Positions 24,291-37,520 of a stretch of DNA of 64,000 nucleotides are shown in pieces. The translations under genes and the position numbers were made by a program. Origin of the DNA: Gibbula magus (Eukaryota; Mollusca; Gastropoda; Trochida; Trochidae); assembly GCA_936450465.1 (NCBI GenBank), contig OW388299.1:37645548-37709547 (forward strand), in the 5' to 3' direction. Numbering within the stretch: position 1 is the first letter of the stretch; each line of letters begins with the position of its first letter. The notes below the pieces were generated by a model. The model had not been told where the DNA came from, did no database searches, and worked only from the letters and a program-made list of their open reading frames with translations.

Positions 24291-27200
24291 AAGAATATGC
24301 GTTTCTGTGTCACTGTCAACTATTAAACGATTAAGACAACATTCATGTTATTTGAGAGGCCTTCTCCATAACGTCGGTGTCCAAACCCACGTCACTGACC
24401 AACTATAACGATTTAAAGGGTATGCACTAACATGGCTTGAGAAGATGTACCTGTTTGTCAGCGTCATGCTTTTTACCTGTTCAAGACAGACGACACAGGT
24501 GAATGACAAAGACAACACGGTATGATGCTGCATAAGTTACCTGAATTATTGACGTTTTATACGCCACATTACCTTTTATAACAAGTGGTTCGTATGGTAA
24601 TAACAAGACCCTTGCATTAAACATAGTCCTATCTGTAATTTATAGAAGGGTAATGATCTTTGACTAATGCGGCTGAACGCTTGATGCCGGACAGAGCCAA
24701 TAATAATTAAATTTGCTTTCCAAAACTAGCTTTGAAGCTTGAGTCAATTATCTAATTTGTATCAATGTCACAAAATCAAATCCGTTTCATTATTCGTCTC
24801 GTTAGCAACTAATCCACCATGGGTTTCGAGAAATGTCCACCCTTAACTATTGTCACATTAATATCTTTTTACATACATTATACAATGGTGCCTGGCTTTG
24901 AGGGTGTGGATTACTATTGCAGAGTGTGTGATTTCAAATATAACAATGTTATATTCGTTCACTATCTAAATAACATGTATTTCATATGCGTTCAACTTTG
25001 GGAGCTGTGTCACTATACATTCATCACGGGGGTACTCACTGTAAACATAGTAAGTACCGGTTGTTGGACCTGAGTTTTGTCGAGGTATCGATGGTCGAGT
25101 GGATAAGTTATTGGTACAGGCTACTGCTGGATCTGTCCCTAGTACGATGGTATAAGATTTTTACTTTTGCAGATGGCTTGATCCCAAATATAACTGTGTT
25201 ACATTTATTTATTTACATTTACATTTACATGACATGTATTTCGAATAAAAACACCATAGAACACTTACAGAGAGTTCGTGAACAGTGGACTAAACAGTTG
25301 GGAAACGAGGACTCCAAAATACTTTAAACCATTACCATGAGACCACCCAATCATCCAAGATTAGCAAGAACCACGATAATTACATGTAATGCTTCTGATC
25401 CCCGATGGGACGCCAATCGAAGTCTGTTAACCCTCCTTTAAACATTTGCCCCTCCCCAGTGCTTAAACTCAAACGCTGACCCCTCCCCAATCCCCCAAAT
25501 GTTGAATCCCTTCAGCAATTGTTAACCTCTCATGGACGTTATATATCAACCCGAATAATTTAACCCTTACACTGTCTCCGTCCTTCCCCCAACTCTCATC
25601 CCATATTATAATACCCCTCCCCCTGCTAGTTACTAGATAGCCCTTGAGAATGAACCCATTACCATATGCATGAGATGGAATTATTGGCTTGTGGTAGTCT
25701 TATGATTAACGTTGCTATCTTCGCTGGAGATGTCAAGAACATGGAAGACAGTCTATGATGTCGTTGGACCCTGAAGTTGCCATTTCTTGTTCGGTTCAAT
25801 AATATGGCTCTTCGCAATAGCAAGATCATGGTTTGAATTAAACTTACTTGGGAAATGTTAAACTTATAAAATGGAAATAACTTTTCAATTGAGTTACTTT
25901 TCAGTTTGTAAGAAGGCTTACACACACCAAATGTGTCCGACAAAAACATCTTCTCTGGCTGGGGTTTTGGTTTTCTGGTAGTTTTTTCCCCTTATTTTCC
26001 TATTCTGTGGACACTTATTATCACAAACAAATTTCGAAAGCTGTTAAGTTCCATCCATTCTTACAAGTGAGTCTGTAATAAGTTCCAAGCTTATATTTAG
26101 TCTACAATTAAAAGCATCAGTGAATGTAGCCGTTAAGATTTTAGAACATTTGCAATTGGTCATTTCCTACTTATTTCTCTAAAATACTTGTTCCTTTTAC
26201 TTTATATTCGAAAACAGAACTTTAGCATATAACATTTGTTTATGAAGATCCAATACCCGGAAATTACTCAACTAACGAATATCTGAGAGATGAGCATATT
26301 GTATAACTTATACTAAATTGTTTTAAAATTTTGTTTAGAATACCTGAAGATCTCATTTTAACTTTTTCGATGAAATAACTCAAAATTGTTACACTAAAAT
26401 ATTGTTCACTGTTCGTTCAACGAAGGAACCAGTTCGTGTCATGTCAGTTTACCTGTACGAACTCTGCTCTTGCACACCTGTTATTGATGAGGTATTCGTC
26501 TCTGTGGGGTTCCTAATTGATTCCTATTGATCTTTCGTTGACTCCGTGCATTGTTTCAGCATCAGTAATTAACCATATCGATCTGACTGATTGATTTTAT
26601 TGATTGATGGTATTTCTTATAAATAAAGTGATCAAACCCACAACAAAGTCCCATGTCATCCTGTACAATAACAACAAAGCATATTTTAAATATTAATGGA
26701 GGTTTCAGTCTAAAAATTCAAAACATTTGAAAGCATAGTTTTCATTACTTAATTGTTTTATTGGTGACGTATAGGTTCTCATGATGTCTAAAACAATGAA
26801 ATTATCGATGGGTTACCAATTCCATCGATTTAAGTTTCTTAAACCATTCTTGAAAACACATAATGTTAGTGGATAAACCTGTGTCGATGGTTTAGATACT
26901 GTATGACATTTAGGCAAAATTTGAAGAATGGTGTCCTTCAGCGGCAATTAGAGGTGATGGTGATAATAATAACGTTTACTGTATTCTCTTCTTTACTTTT
27001 CCACACAACTTTTCGGAGCTGTCCTTGTACTTCATTATGCTTGAAGAGGTTCAAGGACAGATCCGAAACGTATGCCAAATTAAAGAAGTTTCTCCAGAAA
27101 ACAAATGTTATGATTGACGAATGTGATTTTCATTAAGTTTCAGTTATTTACCTAACAAAGTTGGTATAAAAGTGTGATGATATATAACAGATATATAAAT

Positions 27201-27659
27201 ACTCAATATAAACGCATCTGTCTTCATAACATCATTTTATCTTGGCACCAGCCTCACTCGGATAGATGACCTTGAGAGGATTTGATAACTGAAGGTCATG
27301 TAAGGAATGAGTTTGCACTGGGCGACAGTTGTACAGCGAGTAGTATCGCAGGATATCCATACCATATCGATTTGATTGGATAACCACAAGCAGGGTTATA
27401 ATATGACAATTAAGGCTTTCATGTCTACCAAGACTAATAGTGTATGGCGGGAGTCTCACAATAAGTTACATGACATTGGAAGTAATTAATCTGGGACACA
27501 TTTACTGTAATAGAGTTGTACATGAACAAATGCTGTATTACTCATATTTATGCAGTTGTTATTAGTAATACCATTGCTGAAGTATTAGACTCATAGTTAA
27601 TTATAGGTCCTTCTACGCCTTTAAATAAGTGCTGAATCAGAGACAGTTGTTAGGAAAGC

Positions 27660-27960
27660 ATGATAAACGTGGCTAATAGGGTGTTGATGGGGTTGTGGCA
27701 CGGGCGTATGAAAGCACGTGCGTGCGCAATTCCCCCGTGGCCACATGGTATTGAGCGGTATGTCACGTGTAAACCTATATACCTAACGCTGAATAGCACT
27801 GATTTTGCACGTTTCCATGACAACAACACGCCTTCCAATTGCAGCGATTGTTCGCGTTTGTTATACGATAGTTCCATATGTACTGATGAAGGGCTACTGG
27901 CAGTAGATATCCGATATTTAATTAAGCAGAAAACGAAAGCAAGAGTTGACGTTATATAAT
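27660..27960. promoter_or_regulatory. Candidate cis-regulatory module A (E-boxes plus RFX X-box)
   Basis: A less AT-rich island is open for 99 codons on + and 124 on -, but neither product resembles a protein family. It contains a GCACGTGC E-box (27714-27721), a TCACGTGT E-box near 27760 and a full X-box palindrome GTTTCCATGACAAC (27811-27824), the site type bound by RFX factors. The same 14-mer occurs in inverse orientation at 58555. The frames are best explained by higher GC content. Confidence 0.4.
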
Positions 27961-28087
27961 AATTCAACATGATGCAAGCTCGCGTTAATGGTGCACATTT
28001 CAGTTGGTTGCCAAGACGAACCAAACGAGAAAGTGTGCGTTTTCATTTTAACAGGGGACTTTGCACTCGGATAGATACTCGTTCGTC

Positions 28088-28448
28088 TTAAAGGCGCTGT
28101 AGCACGTTTTTTGCAAATTTATTTTTTCAAATTTCCCATTTATAATGATAGTTTATGTCATTTAAATTAACTTTAGAGGGTAAAACATCTCATTACTCAA
28201 ACCAATTATCTGTAGTGGTAAAAACTTTGTTGCGTATAAAGCAACAATTGCATGGCGGCCATTTTATTGTGAACACAATTTATTATTTTTTATTACAAAA
28301 ACGATTCCCATGGCTTTACCGAAACATGTACACTCATTTTAAACTTTATTTTCTGAAGAGAGAAGGATGTTTTACTATTGGTGAAATTATTTTTCAAATA
28401 CATTTCATCAACTTTTTTGTGCGAAAAAACGTGCTACTGCCCCTTTAA
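28088..28448. mobile_element. TTAA-flanked MITE, copy 2 (361 bp)
   Basis: The element is bounded by TTAA at 28088-28091 and 28445-28448. Its right terminus is the same AGGGGCAGTAGCACG as in copy 1, while the left terminus is the variant AGGCGCTGTAGCACG. The interior is the reverse complement of copy 1 over most of its length, but lacks about 130 bp. Frames within it (such as 28155-28448) are non-coding by-products. Confidence 0.8.
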
Positions 28449-28467
28449 AGGCGCTGTAGCACGTGTT
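28445..28467. mobile_element. Additional MITE left end abutting copy 2
   Basis: Directly after copy 2, and sharing its TTAA, the sequence AGGCGCTGTAGCACGT starts again, identical over 16 bases to the left end of copy 2. No matching right end was seen downstream. It is either a second truncated element in tandem or a duplicated terminus. Confidence 0.6.
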
Positions 28468-29689
28468 GAATAAAATCCAAACAATATCTTTCATGAATCA
28501 GTAAGTCTAGAAGGCAGAACATGAAGATATCTCAGAGGCTCTTTCTATTTTATTTTGACAGTTTATAAGAAATGATATTTCAATTAATGAGAAGACGTAA
28601 CCATAGTTTTAAAAGAGGATGACAAATGGTAACATTTATTGAATTTAATAATTTTTCTACCTTTATCAATATAATGTTATTACTATCAGTTTTCAGTTTG
28701 TCTGGATTCACTGAATAAGGACCTAGTAATAAAGGTTATTATTCTACATACAGTCATGGGGCAAGACTATCCTTCGTAAATATTTTGAAAATGTAGTTAT
28801 TGTATTCATGACTACATTTGGTGAATGCAACGAAAGGTTTCAAAGGAGAAGCAAGACGATATGGTTTATAACAAACACGTGCATGTCGTGGCGTTCATTA
28901 TCTTCTGGATGTCGACGTCTGTTTGTTTAACCGCGGGGAAAGGGTAAACTATGATGTTCCCTCATTTATATATCACGTGTCTGACTCTGATGTACAGATA
29001 CTACTTGCTGCAGTTACATACAACTAGTTATTGTCCATGATGTCCCTACGGTAATACTTTGTACACTATCTCAGGATACAACCTCATAATGGGTGTTTTA
29101 ATTCCGGAATGGTTTTAATTTAAACGATTTAATCATCATCATCCTCGTCGCAATGGCCATGTCCTAAGAATAAATAATTAAACGGTGTCTGTCATGCAAT
29201 GTCATTTTTCGATTCATCAGTTTCTGGTGTATATTTTATAGCTTTATGTTCCATTTGTGATGATTTAATGATGAAAACGTAATCTTGGAAGTAACACTTG
29301 GTCTAAGAAGAAACGTCGAAAAGATCAGTTAAAATACTGTTCTGAAGTCATATTAAACTGTAATCAGTAAATGTAGTTAGTTCTTAGAAAGTATTAAACT
29401 ATTTTAAGTATATTATTTAGCAATCGCACTTGGAAAAGTTGAACGTGCAGCTGGTCAGACAGGATGCAAATTTGAAATTCTTGACACCACGAGTCAAGTG
29501 TACCTAGGTTCGCCGTCAGGTGTTTCCTGTTACATAGTCGCACCTGGTGAAGTTAACTTACACTTACTATGTAGGTATATGCATACAGCTGCAATATAAA
29601 ACCGGAAGGTAGTGAGATAAGGCGCTATGTATATCATATCCTGATCTGGCACGTGACACACAAGACGAGTTTGCGTTAATAGATGAATT

Positions 29690-29975
29690 ACTTGCCCTTG
29701 ACATGCGCATAAGTAAGTAATCTCCCTTTGAAATGCCCAGAGACGAGTTAGCTCCCTTTGAAATAATCAATTCATGACGAGTTTTCTTCCTTTGAAATGC
29801 TTATTGACGAAGTGCCTCCCATCTGAAATGGTCTAAGACGACTTCCTTCCCTTGAAATGACCATTGGCTAGTTATTTCCCTTTGAAATGCTCATAAACGA
29901 GTTATCTCCCTTTGAAATGTTCATAGACGAGTTATTTCCCTTTGAAATGCTCATAGACGAGTGACCTCCCTTTGA
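29690..29975. repeat. Tandem array of a 30-bp unit (TCCCTTTGAAATG type)
   Basis: About nine units carry TCCCTTTGAAATG followed by TCATAGACGAGTTA. The period is exactly 30 bp at 29881-29971 and slightly variable to the left. Confidence 0.9.
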
Positions 29976-30199
29976 ATTGGCACCTGCTTTGATGTACTTT
30001 GTTAATCAAACACCTTGTTATACTCTTGATGGCAAACCGTCTGTGCTGATCAGTAGATTGCGTGTTGGAGTGATGTCACGTGCTTCGCCTCGAAATAAGT
30101 AATTTGTGTACGTAAGAGGGCTGGAAAACGTTAATCATGATAATTGCATTGTTTGATAAGGCAGATTAACCATCGTCAGTATAACTGTGCGTGCCCATC

Positions 30200-30442
30200 G
30201 ACGCAACGCTCGGGCAGGCATAATACACTCTATGATGGCTTAATTTGATTGAACCACAAATCCCTGAAAGCTGTTGGTACATATGTCGGAGCTTTATTGC
30301 CCGTAACATTGGCGTTTACACCTGGGCTCGTGCCAATCGGACTCAGCCGATTTCACTCAAATTAGCAAGGAATGACGATCGAGTGCGCAGCCTATTAGAC
30401 ATCAGCGGAAGTGCGCGGTGCACCCTGGTATTGCGGATGTGA
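30200..30442. promoter_or_regulatory. Candidate conserved element with GGGCTCGTGCCAATCG block
   Basis: A less AT-rich patch contains a 28-bp block (30312-30339) that matches 44766-44793 at 21 of 28 positions, with most differences being transitions. A 65-codon frame crosses it, but the frame resembles no known family and lacks splice signals that I could confirm. Confidence 0.25.
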
Positions 30443-31459
30443 CGGGTCCTCTCCCTTGGAATTTTGGAAATGGTTCAAGTCCTAGTCACTGTCAATGACG
30501 AAGTTAGCTGTATGATTCAGGGCCATCACTTTGTGATTCTTAAATTAGTCTATACTAATGCTTAATACTATACATGGACCTACATGTAGGCTTTAAATTT
30601 TAATTTTTACACATTTTTTTTCATTAAGTGATTATTTCTATTTCGTTTCAATGATTGATTTGCTGGATTCCTTACCTTTTGATCATATTTCTTTCTCGAG
30701 TCAACTTTATAACAATCATTAATGTCTTTTTTCGAAAACCTTATGGGAAGGTCATAAGTCAAAAGTAATACAAGCAATTACTTGACTCAGGGACGTTCGA
30801 TAAGTCCTTGTTTATTTTTGTATCTTTGGTAACTGAAGTGTATAGAGCGTACGAATTCTTTAAAGATATTCAGACATCTAAAGCGGCCTGAGTACCAAGA
30901 TGCACTTGATCGAACTTGGGTTTGTCTATTGATACTGTGTTGGTGCGAACGACAGTGCGCGTTAGTGCTTGATTACCAGTATAAGTGTGGTAACACCTCG
31001 TGCAGGCGCCATTTTGTCTGAACATGCGTTTTAACATCAAACGAACTGTTTTTTTAAGGTTGATAAATAAAGATACTCACATGTGATCGTTCAACGTCCA
31101 AAAGGATACACACGATTCACCTCGAACTTGAGTAGCTTAGAACCTGTTAGAATGTTTTGTGATTAGAAAGTTTTATAAAAAAATAAGAGAGAAAAGGTTT
31201 TGTTCTCGGTCTTTGCTTATTTAGATTAACGGACTTGTACAAGTTAAAGTAGGACTAAACTTTAAATAGGCAACTGCAGAATTAAATAACTGAATAAATA
31301 TTACACGTCAGCAGAACCAAACGATGGCAGATCGTCAAAGTAAATATTAGTCTGATGTTTAAATACAAATTATTTCATAGCAATATTCTTTATTTGCTTA
31401 GTGACATGTACGTATTTGACAAACGGTGCTCCTTAATGGTACAATCGTTCGTCCTGAGT

Positions 31460-32340
31460 CATTCGGGAGTCCTCTCAAAATGTGATGTCCCCCCGGTTGG
31501 GAAATTGGTGTTGATATGGCTCTGATGCCTTCCCCAAAGTTGAAAACTTGCGTTAATATGGCTGTGGTGCCTTCCCCAAAATGTGAAATTTGGAGTTAAT
31601 ATGGCTCTGATACCTTTCCCAAAGTGTGAAATTTGGAGTTAATATGGCTCTGATACCTTTCCCAAAGTGTGAAATTTGGAGTTAATATGGCTCTGATACC
31701 TTTCCCAAAGTGTGAAATTTGGAGTTAATATGGCTCTGATACCTTTCCCAAAGTGTGAAATTTGGAGTTAATATGGCTCTGATACCTTCCCCAAAGTGTG
31801 AAATTTGGAGTTAATATGGCTCTGATACCTTTCCCAAAGTGTGAAATTTGGAGTTAATATGGCTCTGATACCTTTCCCAAAGTGTGAAATTTGGAGTTAA
31901 TATGGCTCTGATACCTTTCCCAAAGTGTGAAATTTGGAGTTAATATGGCTCTGATACCTTCCCCAAAGTGTGAAATTTGGCTTTTATATGGCTGCATGGG
32001 ATGCTTTCACATGTTGGTAACCTGCTGTTAATATGGTTTTGATGCCTTCCCCAAAGTTGAAAAACTCGCGTTAATATGGCTGTGAGGCCTTCACATGTTG
32101 AACAAACTGACATTATTACTCTGATGCTTCCCCTGTGTTGAAAAAACTGCCACCCCAAAGTTTGAAATGTGGCGTTAATATGACTGTTATGCCTTCCCCA
32201 AACTTGGAAAACTGGCGTTAAGAATATAGTTCTGATGCCGTTCCTAAAGTTGGAAATTTGGCGTAAATGTGGATTACCCTGGCGATCCCACTGGCGTTAA
32301 TATGGTCCTGAGTAACAGCACTGTGGTTGAAATGGCTCTG
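31460..32340. repeat. Minisatellite with a 43-bp unit
   Basis: Ten or so almost identical 43-bp units, containing AAATTTGGAGTTAATATGGC and CTCTGATACC, run from about 31590 to 31980. More diverged relatives (GGCGTTAATATGGCTGT, GATGCCTTCCCCAAAG) flank the core on both sides. The homogeneous centre and diverged edges fit recent expansion from an older array. Confidence 0.95.
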
Positions 32341-33240
32341 ATGGACAACAAGTGTACAAGTGATCAAAGGGAGGTTCGCTTGATGCTAGCTATGTTTGAC
32401 GACACCTGTTTTCACTAAGGGAATGAGTAATGCGCGTCTTTGCCTCATCACGAGTACTTGCTAATGGGTAGACTAAGTTGGTCTACTATATCTATCTCGC
32501 GGCCATCATACCTAGTCAAACTCGCTATAATTACAACACGACTCATTTGTACTCACGTTAGACTCTGTGCCACTGCCTGAAAGGTTTCGCTGTTCTCTGA
32601 GAAAAAGGTCGGCCAATATATACGGGTTTTAGTCTGCGCATTGCCAAAATTCCTGCCCTGTATTGAGATTTATAGCTACCACATGATGTAAGCCTTCAAT
32701 AATTACAGCACGATTTACGTGCCATGCAAACCTTATTAGGATGTAGCATGTCCGAAAATGCCGTTTTTTGTTGATGTGCAATTTATAGTAATTAATGTTG
32801 TAACGGTGGAAGAAAAACGTAATTAAACAACGACCTTCACCTTTTCTGAAGATGAGATCTCGCGATATAAGACGAGAGATTCTTAATCGAGCACATGCCA
32901 TCTTCACCAATCTTCAGAATTTGTTTGCTAATATTTGACTGATATAAATATGCTGAAATAAAAGATCTTGCTTTAAGACAAAATACTAGTATGCTGGTTG
33001 TAGTAAAAAAAAAATTCGTTTGTTGACATCACGCAATTCTGTTATCCAATATGATATAAATAGTAATCGCACGAGCATATTAAATGGAATTATATACTGT
33101 CAATAATTCTAATGCAACCTTCTTCTTATCAAAATATTGGAGGGTTGATAAGGTTTACTTCACCATTACAAGATCTGGCATGAATCTAGGCTATCACTTG
33201 AACACCCGAAAGATGAATCAATCGTTAGGCTTTCAGTGCA

Positions 33241-33412
33241 GTGATAATTCAAATTGAGTACTATGTACAATGGCCTAGATTCCACAGCTTCAGTTCAGGA
33301 TCTCTATATTCAGATTACCGGTGCCAAATTTTCTTTTAGCCGACCAGAGCCGTTTTACTTGCTAACGATTAAGCCATCTGCAACTGTGCTTCGATTCGTT
33401 AAATATGCTGAC
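33241..33412. repeat. 172-bp direct repeat, copy 1
   Basis: It matches 34492-34663 at 168 of 172 positions without gaps, and the last ~130 bp are identical. Both copies keep an open frame with the segment V-Q-D-L-Y-I-Q-I-T-G-A-K-F-S-F-S-R, but no family is recognised. Homology resumes with GACAGAAATAA at 33514-33524, so this copy carries about 100 bp not present in copy 2. Confidence 0.9.
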
Positions 33413-34019
33413 TCGGAGGATCTAGGAGGTGTATCTTCACTCGTATACTATACATCCTGGCTATTGAACCCTTGAATTAAATTCTGATGGAGCTTTTCTG
33501 TTTTTACATCCTCAGACAGAAATAAGATCTCTCTCCAAAGGACAGTAAATGTGTGTTAGGTACTATTAAAGTAAAACGGTGTTAATAGGGCATAACATGC
33601 GGTGATGAGATTTTCACTCCTACTGTTCATTACAAGACAGCTTTTACCTGGGTCTGATTGTGTGCCTCTTCTACTTTCGATTTCTACTGAGGAGTAATTC
33701 GAGAGTTTTATCTGGGTTTCAACTTTCGGATTTAACTTGGTTAAACACTTCTTACGTATTTAGGTGTGTTTTCGGTTACCTTTACCTCGTCTTCAAACGT
33801 GTGATGATGTAAATTTTCAGAGCTTTCAACTTGCTCTACAGTATCATTATCACGATTTATGATGACATTTGACCAGAGTTAAAAGTAACACTGACTAAGA
33901 TTTCTTGCAACAGCAGAAGGTGCTTCTTAATTCTCTCCCACATGACTTACCTCCCCTGTACACTTAAATTCTACAGGTAAATCTCGTTCACTTATTCATC
34001 TGGTGTCGTGCACAGGGCG

Positions 34020-34080
34020 AAAGATACGAAGACAATCTTTTGGCGCGATATGTCATGGAAATCGCGTATCCATGACAACG
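34020..34080. promoter_or_regulatory. RFX X-box candidate (module B)
   Basis: GTATCCATGACAAC at 34066-34079 fits the RFX consensus, and a related half-site TGTCATGGAAAT lies 15 bp to its left in the opposite orientation. The surrounding sequence is slightly richer in CpG than the flanks. Confidence 0.35.
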
Positions 34081-34491
34081 AGTTATGGGCATAGTTTTCA
34101 AGATCGATTTTTCTTGGGTTTTCATCAGTGTTTAGCTTGGTAACATTTCCATATTGTATTGTGTCCCACATAGACCACATAGACCACACACATGAAATAA
34201 GTGCAAGCAATATGACAGCATTTGACGAAATCACGAATATTTGTAGAACTTTCAATGTGACAAGACAAGGCAAAAGGCTATATAATGTTTATTTTATGTA
34301 TATGTGTTGACATCTATTATTTCATAAATCGTTGCGTATACAAAATGTTACCAGAATGTTATGATTTATTTATACCCAAATGAGTTATCTTAACAATAAA
34401 GCATAGTAATGCCAAATTATTAGAAATACATCCATAAAACATCAGAGCTAAGATTTGGTCAGCTCCCAACAATCTTTCATTGACACATCCT

Positions 34492-34663
34492 GTGATAATT
34501 CAAATTGAATGCTATGTACAATGGCCCAGATTCCGCAGCTTCAGTTCAGGATCTCTATATTCAGATTACCGGTGCCAAATTTTCTTTTAGCCGACCAGAG
34601 CCGTTTTACTTGCTAACGATTAAGCCATCTGCAACTGTGCTTCGATTCGTTAAATATGCTGAC
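34492..34663. repeat. 172-bp direct repeat, copy 2
   Basis: This is the partner of 33241-33412, offset by 1,251 bp. The open frame continues further here, to 34855, for 116 codons in all. The extension shows no family resemblance and no equivalent in copy 1. Confidence 0.9.
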
Positions 34664-35949
34664 AGAAATAATGAAAATCTAAGTCAATATAAGTCCAGTT
34701 CATTGAAAAGTATGGTAAAGACGTCTGTGCGTCATTGTTTCGAAGCACGACAAAGACATGGACTCCAGTCGTTCTTACTACGTCATAAACCAAGGTCAAG
34801 GCCGTCCAGTACTTCCGTCAAGGTCACAGGGCTAAAAACCCGATTATACAGATGACCATTGGCGTCATTGAGATTAACCAGCACAGCAGGTCAACCCGAT
34901 AAACTGGCCCTGCTTTAATAGTTACCATCTATTCTTGACATCTTGGATATGGTACTCGAGGGGATGACGTACAGGCTTTCGATAACAAGAAATTATTTAG
35001 CTTTTGGTTTTTGGCCATTGTAGTCTTTCTTGGTGTGTTTAATAGTGTTTTGCAAAGATGGTTTAGACTAATTAGTTTTCTATGTCAAAATTACTGTTAG
35101 AACACACACATTTAGCGCGACCTTTTAGTATTGCCTTTACTTACTGAAAGAATATCACACCAATACTGGCATAACGGACTAAACCTGTATTTATTACATA
35201 TTGTGTTCAAATCAACATCTTAAATAATGGAGTTATGGTGCCAGTATGTTCTTGAACAAAATACACGTTGCGAACAATACACGAGCACGAATTTAAGTTC
35301 TTTTAACATTTGATCCCATGCATTAAAAAATGTTAGTAAATCTTCAATCAACGTTGATGAATGAATGTGTATTCTCGTTTGTGTCTTGTATTGGGATAGC
35401 ATTCATGCTTCGAAGTCAAAACATGGGTTAGAGTGGCAACGAAAGGAAATATATTCTTATTAGCGCTTGAACCTTACTGGTGTAAATGTGTCCATGGTTG
35501 AGACGGAGGCCCAATATGACTCGCTGGTCAACCTTCTGTAAAGCGCCTCTCAGTGTCTCGTCTCCAATATTCCTACACCGTAAGCGCCCCTTTCCCACTG
35601 TAATTTAATTAATTCGGCACCTCGCCTACACCGCTCTCATTGTCGAAGCAGATTGCCACCAGTCTCGGTCAGTCTCGCTCCGAGCGAGGAGAATTCGATT
35701 CGCCCGTAGACATGATAGGAGACATATTGACTCGTGTCGTCCGCCGATCGAACTGTATTAGGGCAGGCTCTTGAACCCAGCCCGATTTGATCAGAAGGAT
35801 CGAATGCTGCCCCTGGCCATTGAGAGTGGTGTGGCCTGGATTGACACCGGCACGTAAAGGTGCTTCCTGCAAGACAGATGACCATCTTGTATTGGGAAGA
35901 GTGCGTCAAGCTACCAGGGGTCTTTTGGTTAAGCGGAGGGTGGTGTTCC

Positions 35950-36240
35950 TTGACCAGGGGTGTTTGTCTTAATATCTGTGGAGATTCTGTCATATAGAGA
36001 GATAAAGGAGCTTTTGTGTTGGAGGGAACAGTTAGGCCAAGACGGTTTATCATAATGCCTGTTCTATGGAGGGTATTTGGACAAAGAGTTTGAGTCTTAA
36101 TCCCTGCTAGATTAGAGAGATTTAAGGTCAAGGGTTTCTGTCCTAATGTTTGTTTTTTAAAGGCTCGAAAGAACAAAGGGCTTTGGTCATAATATCTACG
36201 GATGATAATAATTTAATAACTATCAAATGTTTTTGTCCAA
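35950..36240. repeat. Highly degenerate tandem repeat (GTTTGTCTTAATATCTG type)
   Basis: The phrase GG-TTT-x-GTC-x-TAAT-x-x-CTG recurs at about 35958, 36039, 36088, 36131 and 36178, spaced 43-81 bp. The long minus-strand frame of this area (35637-36176) runs through these repeats and is therefore not taken as a gene. To the left, 35630-35900 is a GC-richer patch with CTCGCTCCGAGCGAG. Confidence 0.5.
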
Positions 36241-37239
36241 TTGCTTGTAATCAGGAATAGGCAAGGGTCATGAGTTGATGTTCCGACAACCACATGATTA
36301 TCTTCTATGGAAGAAAGCAAGGGTCTGTCCTACTGTCTGTTGTATATTGGATCAATCCCCGACCGCCTGTAGCTATATGGAAGATCTTCCAAATGATTCG
36401 CGGAATCCCTCATTGCCGGAGGTTGGAATCATGCCTTGCTTTGAGCTGGGGTTGGAAGGTATTGGTATCATCGAACGGACGGTCCTCCTCTTGATCTCTT
36501 GGTGTTGGAGCCTTAATGGAATAAACGGAATATTGAGAATAAACCGGAATATTAAGAGTACACGAGAATATTGGGAATGAAAAGTAGCTTAATCATCTCG
36601 GTGAAATTAATGCAGGGATTTAACAATCCTTTATTTATTCTTTTTCGCTTTTATGACATAAATTTTATCTAAAAAATGGCATTTCATGATGGACAGGTAT
36701 AGGTAGAATTCTATAGACAACACAGCTGCCATACCTGACCTAACTGTTCTCATTATCGAATTAACCTGTCAGTGTTCAAAGTATGCACTGGTATACCCCA
36801 TCAGACAAAGTTTCTTTTTGCACTAACGTCATCAAAGTGAACGCCAGTTTATATGTTAATGTCGTCATTAAGAGTGACACCAATGAGAGGTAACATGTGT
36901 TAATGTATTCTATTTCCTGTTCCTATTTCACTCATATCACATACAAGTTTCTTGATATACATCATTATGTTTAAGTGTTTAGGATGACTAGTCACTATCT
37001 AATTGTTTAATACATACCTTGCAATTTGATATGGTGGATGTAAAACATAATTTGGCATGTATCGTTAACATTAAACATCATTGTTTTGACATATATTGAA
37101 TAATAAAACTCTTTATAATCGTTGGATGTAAGTATACGTCAAGGTAAACGTATCCATACACTGTACATGGTCATCAACCGATCAATAACGCTCTGTGCAG
37201 TGGCATCCTACGTGGAAATGTGTGCCGAAATGAAGGCTA

Positions 37240-37520
37240 GTTGTGAAAGCTCCTGCCTGTAGACTGTATCTCGGACTCTAAGACTATTGACTCTGCTCTG
37301 TATAAACATGATTGTACCTCCTGTAGACTCGGTCTCGGACCCACAGAGCCGCCCATCCATGGACTTTCAGTACAGTTGTAACTTAATTGCAGCTCCATTC
37401 GTTTGCAAAAAGCTCCTGAAGACTGTATGTCGGACTCACGGGTCTTCAGTCGATGGACTCAGTTGAGGCCTGATTGTAGGTCCATCTAGTTACGAAAAGG
37501 CTCCTGTAGAGTGTAGACTA
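37240..37520. repeat. Degenerate tandem repeat (CTCCTGTAGACTGTATCTCGGACTC type)
   Basis: Four diverged units begin near 37248, 37315, 37411 and 37499. Each has CTCCTG-x-AGACT followed by a CGGAC motif and a TGGACT phrase. The period is 67-96 bp. Confidence 0.6.

Noticed and set aside
25090..25150. Possible tRNA-derived SINE A box (GGTCGAGTGGATAAG)
   Set aside because: No B box, tail or target duplication could be found downstream.
27650..28024. Overlapping frames of 99 (+) and 124 (-) codons
   Set aside because: Both strands open at once in a locally GC-richer island, with no family resemblance; the island is better explained as regulatory.
33254..33475. 73-codon frame in the 172-bp repeat as a gene
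   Set aside because: The frame diverges from its 97.7%-identical partner right after the repeat, and no family is recognised; kept as a repeat.
35637..36176. 179-codon minus-strand frame, the longest unassigned one
   Set aside because: Its right half runs through a degenerate tandem repeat and its left half through a GC-richer patch; no domain, signal or family resemblance, and no splice context seen.
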